DNA from: Timema cristinae
Taxonomy: Eukaryota > Arthropoda > Insecta > Phasmatodea > Timematidae
Direction: 5' to 3'
Assembly: GCA_039000515.1 (NCBI GenBank)
Contig: JBCFYV010000001.1
Span: forward strand, 54,783,904-54,847,903
Length of the DNA: 64,000 bases
Shown one piece after another: positions 54,901 to 64,000 of the stretch. Each line of letters starts with the position of its first letter. The stretch's first letter is position 1. The notes under the pieces were generated by a model, which ran no database searches, was not told the DNA's origin, and was given only the letters and a program-made list of their open reading frames with translations. The translations under genes were made by a program, and so were the position numbers.

Positions 54901-57900
54901 ACAGGAAACATAACTGCTCCATAGCATAATTTACGTATGAGATTAAAATTTTTAGTAGAACATTACCGATGCCTATACTTCCAGATTACCACAACAAAAT
55001 AAACCAAAGTATTTAAAGAAATTCAAAACCATCACAGCAATTTATATTTTATAGATTTAAACAAAGATAGTATTTGAGTATAGCTTGAAAACCTTTGGTT
55101 TTATAAAAATATTTTAAGTAAAAGATGTTTACTATAAGTAGATCTACTACATGTATACAATGATAAATAATTTCATATCGCAAAGACTTATGGACTTAAA
55201 ATTAAAAATTAAAATTTATGAATCATATTAGGACACTTAAAGTAATTTTGCTGAAAAATTTATGGTATCCATTTTGTTTTTAATATTGATAAAAGCTTAG
55301 AAATGAAATTCAATCAAAATCGTTAAAGCAAATTTTGATAAAATCGATTTTTTTCTCTTTCTGCCCATTAGGAAACTACCCTTAATTTTAGGGTTGGATA
55401 TCCAATTCCAAAAATTCGTTGAGGTAGCCCTATGAAAACCTTAGATACAATGTTTAAGCCCAATCGGTAAAATAGTTTAGGGTCTAGCTCGAGGTACATA
55501 CTGACAGACAGATGGACAGAAAGATAGCATTGCTAAAACCACTTTTTCTGATTCGAAGGATAATGAAACTTCAACATTAATCAAAATCTCAAGTTCGATT
55601 TTTTAACGATCACAAAAATTGCTCTTCCTGTAAGGTAGCGATAAAGTAAAAATATCGATATGGGGTCCTCAAGGGTCAACACTTCGTATTCAAATATCGA
55701 CTTCCGATTTAAAAATTTCAACATTTTAAAGGGTTGCACATATTATGGTTATTTCTTTGCTATTAAATTCCACATTTATAAATGTTGACTAATAAATAGG
55801 TAAATATTGACTATTGAATCTAAAATGATAAAGATAGATCATTGTTGTACAAACATTTCCTCTGAGAAGTTTAAGAATGAGGTTTACTTGGAAATAACAT
55901 TGAAATGACCTTCAGATTTAAAGGCAACTTGTAACTGGTGGTTAGGTAGTTTCTGCCTTAAAAGGTCTTTCACCCCCTAGTTTTGTGGACAACTGAGAAG
56001 AGAAAGAGACAATGAGTTGGGTGGGGATGTTGAATTTTGGCATTGAACTACAGCTTATTAGTTTCATGGAAATACCTGAAATCGCTTTACTTTTCCTGAG
56101 GATAATTTTACCTACTTGTTACCTTCCGGTAAAAGAAAAGAGTAATATTTATACTAGATATTCATTCATATAAATTTTTCCAAAAATAATCAATATTTAA
56201 AATAATGCAAGGACAATAGTTAGGTATAAAAAAATTTTTTTAAGTGGTTACGGAACTAGTGAAGCATTTATTCATTTAGAATGTAATGTAACAAACATTG
56301 ATAATACATTTTTATTTGATAAATTTAGCTATACATTTAAATAACTTAGCCAAAACTAACCACAAACACACATGTTTGTTTAGAAAGTACAAATAATTTC
56401 AAACACACTATTAAAGTAGCTTATTACATATAATTAATTGATTAAAAATATAAATTTCTTTTTTGTTTAATATTTCAATCGACAGGTTCACTTTGACATG
56501 TTTATTGTCCAGTTTGATACTTTACCAAAAGTAAAATCCCGTTAAATTGAATGAACAACAGTATTTTTGTGTTTTTTCTTCCAAATTTGTACTCAATATT
56601 TGAACCTTTTTAAACTCAAAATATCCATAAAATCTAATGGTTACATTTTAATATCCATTGCACACAAAAATGTTTTAACAAATAGTTTGGCCCCATAAAA
56701 TAGTAGTTTTTTCTATGAACGCCTAAACATACCAAAAATAGCTGCTAACACTTGAAATGTAACCACTATTGATGAACCAGATTTAGTTTAAAATTTAATG
56801 AAACAAAGTTTTGTGTAAGCCACATTAAATATGTAAGAAAATGTTAAAGTTTTTGATGTTTTTTATTCAGTTAGTAAGAACAGCAAATAAAAATCAATAA
56901 TTTTATGACTATAACTTATAAGGCTTAACTTAAGTATTCTGAATGTCCTTTGGATATTATAATACATTCTTTCATACTTGGTACTTTGTGGCCCAGTTTC
57001 ACAGAAACTATGACTATACTAGATCGCAAGAAATGGATTTAAAACAAATTTAAAAAAAAGCGTTTTAAGACACATGATTCTTAGACTTTCTGGCCTAAAT
57101 CACATTCTCATTTTTAATTTAGAGTCCTCTAAATTATATAATTTGCGAAAATGTCTTTGAAATTGTCACAAAATATCCATTCTTATGGACAATATTAATT
57201 TTTAAGCGCCTCTATTAATACTTAAAAATCATACTTTATTTAAACTTATTTTATACTGTAAATTTGTGGAGTTTCTACCCTCCGCCCCCCACCCCCCTTC
57301 CCAAATGCTTTGGATACACTTAGCTCTCTAGATTTATGCCAAATATAAACAATCGTAACATAACCATCACTTAAAGTAATGCAATTAGTGGTTTGAGTTA
57401 CGTTCAGATTATTTTTATAATTTAATTGTTTTTAGTAATTTGGGGCCAGATCAAACTAATATTTGTGGCAATATAAATATGTTTCCCAGGAATTATTTAC
57501 TATAGGCTACTACTAATAGCTAATAAATGCATATGCTTAAATCACCTCAGCCAGAACTACCAATCTTAACCAGAATTACCAACCTCAGCCATTCTCAACA
57601 TTTTTCTTGCTTGGGGCTGTAGTTGACTTCTTTTTTTTAGTTAGCTCTGCCTTAATATAATCCGGATTGTGGATAGACATTGAACATGGATAGCGTGGGT
57701 CTACTAGTTCAGGCAGTAAACAATCAAAATAAAATGAGGAAAGCTTAGTCACCATTTCCATTTCCCAGAAAAGGTCATCACGTTCGATTCTTTCTTATCG
57801 TATGCATGGCATAACTGGTGTCCATATAGCAAATATGCAGTAAAACCGGCGTGTTACATGGAGCTGACCTTGGACTTGATAATAGTACTTATGACGCCTG

Positions 57901-57968
57901 TTTATTCCATCAATCTTTTTATATTTGTTAAATTTCCAGAATGTCACCTTTCGTTTCAAAATGGTTGA
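51947..57968. other. Six kilobases of AT-rich DNA, no gene recognised
   Basis: No ORF with protein-like composition. 52620-52900 is GC-richer, with no recognisable element. About 54060-57900 is A/T-rich with scattered homopolymers and a C-rich tract (57279-57299). No SINE tail, terminal repeat or tandem array was recognised here. Confidence 0.4.
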
Positions 57969-59469
57969 CTAAGGACTCATCTGTTCAGCTGATGATGGAC
58001 ATTTTACCTCTACTATGCCATCATTGTCGATTAGGCCATCTAGTGTAGCGCCGAGGAATGTCAAATCACGGTCAACAAAGAAACCACAGCGTTCAACCCT
58101 GATTTTCAAAGTTTCTTCCAACTTCGCTATGGCACGTTCATTTGCTTTTCTCTATGACAACGAGCTTAGGTGTTGGAGATCAGAATATAATATTTCTTTG
58201 ACCAAATTTTCACAACCAGTTGAAGGGAGCTTGCAACAAACTTGTCCAAAATTATACGCTATTAAACGTTTCCTCCTTTCTTCTAACCATTGTCCAGATT
58301 CACTCTGATTTATGGTTTGACGTTCAAGGTTTCGCAATTCTTCTTCGGAATGTTGGAGGCTATTTTGCATTTCTTTTTTAAACAACATAAAATCTTTTTC
58401 TGGCAAATCTGGGCGTTGAGAGTTTGGACCATAGTCAGCATCCTTTTCTTTTTTTGGGGCGGGGGGGGGGGGGGGGGGATGAATGGTTTGCTTGAACGGG
58501 TGGGCTTCGAGTGATGTGAATCTTCTCGCTTTCTTCGGGCGAGACATAATTTTCGACGCTTGCGTGTTTCTTCCAACTTTGTGAATTTTCCCGGGCTTGA
58601 TCCATACAATTTTGAGTGTAGTTTTTAATGGAGAGCGCCAGAATTGTAGCTTACTACAGCAGCAAATCACGCTTGATAGGATCCTCTTTGTGTATAATTG
58701 ATGCGTTTGCCACCAGTTGTTTTTTTTACAATGACAGCGCTGTAGTGCTCAACACAGTTGTTGTCTACACTATACAGCAGGCTGCGACAGTGAATGGTAA
58801 GTGTTTGAGCTATAGATTTCAGCTTTTGTAAAATATCACTTTCTTGAAGCTCTGGAATAAGATTTTTCTCATTTTCTTTTAGTCCTGTGCAAAAATAAGG
58901 AGCACAATGTTGGTGGTCTCCGAATATATGATTTGGACTATTCAAAATGTAATCTTTTAATTTATCAGTGCGCTCGTACAACTGTCTCGCCTCATTCATT
59001 CTAAATTTTGCAGCTTTCACCACTGCCCCACGTAGCTGCATACTTTTGGAACTGATTTTTTGTCGGAGATAAAATGGTCCATTCTTGTCGTTTTCCCACA
59101 TATCTTTCAACTTATTAGAGTAGTTCCGGAAAAGATGATTACGGCACTCCAATTTTTGTACCGTCAAATTTCTATATGGACGAGCCTCAAGAAGCCTCTT
59201 GTATACGCTACTGTCACCATCAGCAATGAGAGTGCTGTATCGTAGGCCGTACATTTCTTCGCTCTTGCAAAAAGCCTCGACAATAATAGCTGCTTCCTTA
59301 CTTGACGAGCTTTGTTAATCTCCCAATTTTTGAAACAAGTATGCTTTTGAGGGGGGTTTTCTTCTTTCAGCGCCCGGTCACAAAATGTACAATATTTGTT
59401 TTTAACTCCTATGTACAATACTTTCTTAGTCTTGTACTCCATAATAGCAGCCTGAAGGAAACAAAACAA
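57969..59469 (-). pseudogene. Broken Mutator-like transposase domain - YqaJ nuclease gene
   Basis: The minus-strand pieces fit one protein in order. First is a Cys-containing N-part (EYKTKKVLYIGVKNKYCTFC ... HTCFKNW). Then, after a frame change near 59318, SSSSKEAAIIVEAFCKSEEM followed by YGLRYSTLIADGDSSVYKRL with LECRNHL, as in the Mutator-like transposase domain of many insect uncharacterised proteins. In the same frame come nonsense codons TGA (58667-58669) and TAA (58625-58627). A C-run (58461-58478 as G on plus) shifts the frame. Next is SGQWLEERRKRLIAYNFGQV and GCENLVKEILYS, the lead-in to a YqaJ/exonuclease domain, and after another shift GATLDG and VEVKCP (catalytic D and ExK) to a stop at 57969. 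With two nonsense codons and three shifts it is a pseudogene, though shifts in the homopolymer may be errors. Domain names are from memory. Confidence 0.65.
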
Positions 59470-59649
59470 AAGATAGGTATAGTGACGGTACTGAAAACAG
59501 AGTATTAAAACGCCCAGTTATTGTTGGGAAAGGCACAAAATTTTCTCAACAATGCTTGGGTGCTTCTTGAAAATAAGAAACAAAGTAGTTTAGTATTATT
59601 AATATCAATGGGACGAGTGTAATTTTTCACATGGTGTGCAAATAGAGTA

Positions 59650-59730
59650 GGGATATAGTATTGGCGCGCTAAAGCCAAAGATGTTATGTTCGTCTCTCAT
59701 GTTTAGGTTTACATTTTATATTCAGGCAGG
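59650..59730 (+). repeat. tRNA-like stretch resembling the fold-back arm
   Basis: AGTATTGGCGCGCTAAAGCC and ATGTTCGTCTCTCATG resemble the right arm of the fold-back element at 14982-15560 (GTGGCGTACTAAGCCAAAAG). Short and worn. Confidence 0.35.
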
Positions 59731-59794
59731 GATAAAAATTATCTAGGTGTTTTGTACACTTTAAAATGTACATTACATTCTTTTTTAGATTTTT

Positions 59795-60030
59795 TTTAGC
59801 ACAACGTCTTACTACACGCCCGGATTATACACATTATGTACTAATTATGCTAGTGTGTTTGGTATGAGGAAGGTTGAATATGGAAGAAGTGACCGGCATT
59901 TGCGCCCAGGGAAGTTGAAAACTACTTGAGAAAATATACCCTCAGTATAGCCATTGAGGGATTCGAGCCCCTTTCTCTCCATCATTGGCAGTCTAGTATA
60001 TTGTGTGACCTTTAGACCTTTCAATCACCG
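59795..60030 (-). mobile_element. SINE family B, degraded
   Basis: The tail (TTTAGCACAACGTCTTACTA) and body (AGGAAGGTTGAATATGGAAG, GACCGGCATTTGCG) are recognisable. Box B (GGGGCTCGAATCCCTC on minus) is partly kept and the rest of the head is worn. Confidence 0.65.
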
Positions 60031-60699
60031 AATTGAGTTAGGGTAGTTTGAATGCATTGTAACAGGGATGAGGTGAGAGGTTTATATAAATATAACAGTA
60101 ACATTTGCAGGATGATAATTATTCCTAGCGAAACTGGCTAGGTTTTGAACCTTGACCTCTTTGTTAACGTTGACCAATTCTAAACCAAGACTGATGTATT
60201 AGAGCTCGCGGGGACAATATTTACTGTGTTGTTTTTAATTTAAAATTCAGGATTTTGGCATTGGTACAAGTACAATCTATTGTGGTTGTGTCTTGACTTG
60301 TAAAGTTGAACGTTCTGGAACCTTAAATTTTTCGATTGACATTATGGCCTAATACAAAAAAAAATGTGTTTTTTATTATTTTATATTTATTTAATAAATT
60401 CAGGATAGAAATAACAAATTTACACCTAATCCAATCTATTTTACACTGTATTATGTCACCATCCCTTGCCACCCACATTAGTTTTATGACCAAAATTGAC
60501 AGCTATAGGTCACGTGACTTGACGGATGCATACATGAAAGTAGATCTATTTATTTTAATAATGCCATTCTATTAAAACTTGACTCTACTATCTACTGATT
60601 TTTGGAGGAATGACATCTAGATGTCCTTTTTTCTTATTATATACCACTATATAGTAGATTTTTGATAAGAAATATGGCTTTTCAGACAATAATTCCTAC
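60031..60699. other. AT-rich stretch, no gene seen
   Basis: It contains TTTTGAACCTTGACCTCTTT, similar to a segment near 22750, perhaps a relic of another tRNA-like repeat. No ORF of note. Confidence 0.4.
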
Positions 60700-61300
60700 A
60701 AAACACAGTGTCCGGGCGTCCGGGTGTTGTCACGTCTCAAGATGTTTTTTCGGCTGGAAAGTTGGTCCTTCAGGTTGTTAGGGCATCCCCAACCACCCTC
60801 AGGACCCATTAGCTGAACTCGTCTTCCAGGTCCCAACTCGTGTCCGTCACAATCCTCTCAGAGGGGTTGCTTATGTCATCACCTAAATTTCAACCCCTCT
60901 ACTTATTCCGAAATATCCACTACTGAGTACCACTGGTGTTGGTCTCACTGTCACTCACTCTGTCATCGTCATCATCGTCACTGTCGTCGGTTCTGTTTTG
61001 TAGTTCTTGTCTGTCTAGTCTTGGTCTTCTGTCTCTAGCTTCGTTCAGTGCTGTCAGGTAATCGTTCCTAGCTTTGTCTGCTACTTCCGATGCAATAGCG
61101 TACAGGCGTACATAGCGGGGTCTCTCAGAATGTGTCCTACATGTCCTCCTTTTATTCCCAGTCTTCTGACCTCTTGGGTTTGAACACATTCCAATACTAC
61201 ATGTTCTGGAGTTCTCTCCTGTCCACCGACATACTTGACTTGAATCAATCAATCCCTGCTTTCTTAACGGTGTTTGAACAGAGCAAATGTTGAGAAAAAT
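60700..61300 (-). pseudogene. Decayed 3' end of an R1-like ORF2 and its 3' UTR
   Basis: A 128-codon minus ORF (61306-60920) includes LRKQGLIDSSQV and an acidic C-terminal tail (RTDDSDDDDDDRVSDSETNT), both like the end of ORF2 at 7711-10950. The zinc knuckle (TPEHVVLEC) is present but in a shifted frame at about 61165-61240, so at least two frameshifts separate the pieces. The GC-richer sequence 60700-60919 is probably the 3' UTR. It begins abruptly near 61290, as in a 5'-truncated insertion. Confidence 0.75.
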
Positions 61301-62149
61301 CTGCAAGATAGCGTTTGTGTCACTGAGGGAAAGGTGAAAGTGGATGCTACCATTCCATTCCGTTGAGAACCAAAAAACCCATCTACGTAAGCGGTGGAGT
61401 GACTGGAAATTCTTGGGATGAAGTTTTGGGGATGGGAAGGGAGGGTGGGGGAGGGGGACGGTTAGCAGGTAGACAGTCTTCTCTGGCTATTATGAATGAA
61501 AACTGTGATGGCCAATGTTTTAATGTCAGGTTAAAGTACTAATTAATCGAGTTAAGGTTTAATATGACCTAGAGTTAAAAATTCGGGTTAACGTTGTTTA
61601 CTGTTTGAATGGCTTTTTATGTGGAAGTTAGTTGACCTGGAGTTAATTTGGTGAATGCAGAAGTTGGTAGTATATTTTTACTCAAATGCCACTTGAACAA
61701 AAATATTTTTAGTGGAAATGGGAATAAATGAATTCTGAAATGCGTTACTAATCATTATCTAATTTATTTTTAAATACATTTGCGAGTCTTTTACACGTTT
61801 TAGACACATTTTACTAATATTTTACTAATATTCCCTCCTAAGACTATTAAATTATTTTTAAATCTAGTTAATAGATGATTTATTTTATCCTGACTAAGAA
61901 TAAAATAGAGTGTTTAAAAAGGGGGTGTGGAGGGTGCGCAAAAACCAATACATATAAGACACTTTTTTTTAGTAAAAACTAGTCAATAAATAATAATTTA
62001 ACGTTATCCTTCTACACACAAGGATACGAAGAATCGATTTAAGCTAAAACAAAATTAATAAAAATATTTGTTATGATAAACAATTAAATCAGAATTCACT
62101 TAAGTCACTGGGTATTGCCATATCGCTGAGTGGGATCCTAATATTTCAA
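61301..62149. other. G-rich tract then AT-rich DNA, no gene
   Basis: 61428-61461 has six closely spaced G runs (GGGG, GGG, GGG, GGG, GGGGG, GGGGG), a strong G-quadruplex candidate on the plus strand. The remainder is AT-rich without features. Confidence 0.5.
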
Positions 62150-62159
62150 GAAAAACATG

Positions 62160-62161
<2 letters not shown>

Positions 62162-62213
<52 letters not shown>

Positions 62214-62428
62214 GCACCGCGTCTTACTACCCGTTCGGGTTATACGCACTTACGCTAATGTGTAATGGTAGGGTGATTGTGAGATGAAATGAAGGACCTA
62301 CAGTTTAACGTGGAATCCGAACAACGGTGGCGACCTGGCATCCCTCACATTCACAAGATGTCTTGTCAGAGGTGTAGGAAGGGTTTGGAAATCAGATAAA
62401 TCTGTGCCGGGACCGAGGATCGAACCCC
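62162..62428 (-). mobile_element. SINE family A, truncated in the tRNA head
   Basis: A 12-bp target duplication GAAAAACATGTT (62150-62161, 62429-62440). Long (AAT)n tail on the minus strand (62162-62212). The element stops at box B (GGGGTTCGATCCTCGG) and lacks box A, so it is a 5'-truncated insertion. Confidence 0.9.
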
Positions 62429-63002
62429 GAAAAACATGTTAATAATGCTTGAAATATTAGGTTTTGACAGTTTTGAATGGTTTATAATGATAAAAAGAAT
62501 TACTAATTGTATATTATTATACTTTAATAACCCGGTAATTACCAATAACTTAAACTTAGATAACTTAAAATAAATTTCTAGCATCAGTTTAATATTCACA
62601 TTTCTTTGCGAAGTTGGTGAGTTGTTTAAATGTTGTAAATATGAAAAGGTTTTCAAATAATTATAATATGAATAAGGTATCAATGGATTCCCCGTATCCT
62701 TGTGAGGGAAATGATTGTATACAATAATTGATTACTTGCTATTTTGTTAAATAAAATGTTATTATATATACAGGATTTTATACACCATCACCTTATAGGT
62801 GACCACCGTTGTTTGTGAATATTTGTTTTTCAACGACTGAGCCCAGGTTTTAAGTGAAACTTTAACTAGTGTAGGCTATGTAATACAACTGTATCTTGGC
62901 CTTTAAGAAGTGTTAGAAAAAAGAATAAAAATTCAAGTAGAAATTGTTTTTCTACTGAATCATTATTTTATTTGTTAGAGTTTATTTGTTTAAGCCATTA
63001 AT
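62429..63002. other. AT-rich stretch, no gene seen
   Basis: No recognisable feature apart from the 5' boundary of the retrotransposon fragment that follows. Confidence 0.4.
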
Positions 63003-64000
63003 TGAGAAGTAAAGCATGGGGTATACTGTTCCAGATAGCTACAGGAAAGTTAAGGCCCCAACAATTATCTTGACACTAAGGAAGCCGGGGGGAGGATTTA
63101 CATCAAACTGGGAAGAATCAGCGAGGCTGCTTATAGACATCCTACTTCCAGACGAAGATGGAGAAGACGACGAAGGACAAGTGATAGCTAGATAGGATAT
63201 GACGAGAAGTTACGACAACAATGAGGTGACAGATCCAGTAGCCCATGATGAGATAGTAAGACTTGTGGCTGAAATAAAAAAGAAGAAGACACCTGGGCTA
63301 GATGGGATCAGGGTGGAGGTCCTTCAACAGATCAGCGAGCAGGTAGCGCCCTTCTTAGTTAGATTGATGAATGAGTGCGTGGCTCAGGGCCGCGTACCTA
63401 ATATATGGAAGCAAAGTGAGGTAGTTATCCTGAGTAAGAGAGAGGATAAGGATCCTAAACTCCCGAAATCGTACATACCGATATGTCTCTTGAATGTATG
63501 CGAAAAATTGCAAGAAATAATCCTGTGCAATAGATTGCAAAAACATAGAAAGGCTGTGGGGATGCATCAACAACAATACGGTTTTAGAAGGGGCAGGTCT
63601 ACGGAGGACGCTATCTGTGAGGTCATGAGTCTTGTAGATATGGCTAGAGATAAATGTGTAATGGGGATATTTGTAGACATTTCGGGAGAGTTTGACAACT
63701 TTTGGTGGCCAGTGCTATTTGGGAGGCTGAGAGAAATTAGATCGTTGAGGAACCTCTATAGGAGTCTTATGAACTATTGTAGGGGAATATACGTGAACCT
63801 GAGATGTCCAGGAATGACAGTAAGCAAAAAACTTACGAAAGGATGTCCCTAGGGGTCGGTCTGTTGGCTGATCTTTTGGGACGTAGCACTAAACCTGGTT
63901 TAGTGTAGATTTACTCACTCCCTTAAACGGCGGGGGTGGTTTACTTTGCATATGATATATTCATAATAGTTGAAGCAACATCTAGAAAAGAATTAGAAGC
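63003..64000 (+). pseudogene. Decayed R1-like reverse transcriptase fragment, plus strand
   Basis: It begins in the linker before the RT domain (SKAWGILFQIATGKLRP, matching RRPWGVPFKIASGKLRP of the intact ORF2), shifts frame near 63060, and has a TAG at 63193-63195. It is then open for 217 codons (63199-63852): KKKKTPGLDGI, YGFRRGRSTEDAI, FVDISGEFDNFWWP. The GCPQGS block reads GCP-stop-GS, and the catalytic FADD is FAYD near 63945. It continues past the window. Clearly inactive, and diverged from the copy at 7711-10950, so it is another family member. Confidence 0.88.

Noticed and set aside
58290..58514. Plus-strand ORF with a glycine run
   Set aside because: Antisense to the proline tract of the Mutator-like pseudogene; created by the G homopolymer.

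Overview
The window looks like AT-rich arthropod (most likely insect) nuclear DNA that is almost entirely transposable elements, tandem repeats and long gene-less stretches. The basis is non-LTR and LTR retrotransposons of insect type, tRNA-headed SINEs with target-site duplications, Helitron-like and Harbinger-like nonautonomous elements, and no bacterial gene organisation. I cannot name the species. No complete host gene is recognisable; three small GC-richer segments are offered as possible exons with low confidence.

Two 100-base N gaps (5614-5713, 34369-34468) split the window into three contigs. Each gap sits between stretches that occur twice. Bases 1-5613 repeat 11712-17321 in the same orientation, nearly identical but with homopolymer indels that multiply toward the contig tip. 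Bases 24006-34368 repeat 34469-44299, but with real differences (whole insertions present in one copy only), as expected of two haplotypes. Both are best read as unmerged overlapping contig ends, so the unique sequence is nearer 48 kb than 64 kb.

Region by region: 1-5613 is the redundant 5' half of a retrotransposon plus flank. 6905-14350 (minus strand) is an essentially full-length R1-clade-like non-LTR retrotransposon of about 7.4 kb. It has an unusual three-ORF layout: ORF1 (gag-like, coiled coil, RRM-like region, zinc knuckles), an extra 712-residue middle ORF, then the endonuclease/reverse transcriptase ORF. The junctions are ATGGTTACTGA (ORF1/middle) and TAATG (middle/ORF2), which suggests coupled translation. 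The middle ORF carries a region I recognise from memory as DUF4804/MavL-like, a macrodomain-type ADP-ribosyl-hydrolase family; this is the most interesting item in the window. 14.4-17.3 kb holds a fold-back element with tRNA-like arms. 17.3-23.3 kb is AT-rich, with a decayed satellite (20.1-22.65 kb) and a long palindrome. 23.38-24.1 kb is a 51-bp minisatellite. The duplicated 24-34 kb / 34-44 kb block holds SINEs, a Helitron-like element, a Harbinger-like MITE and one small identical ORF.

47.48-50.79 kb is a rearranged errantivirus/Ty3-gypsy-like element. Its two LTRs are in inverted, not direct, orientation and flank a gag fused in frame to an integrase tail, followed by an env N-terminus. 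51-58 kb is gene-less AT-rich DNA. 57.97-59.47 kb is a broken Mutator-like transposase/YqaJ-nuclease gene. 60.7-61.3 kb and 63.0-64.0 kb are decayed fragments of relatives of the R1-like element. At least two tRNA-derived SINE families are scattered through the window and share one 3' tail, several copies with exact target-site duplications.
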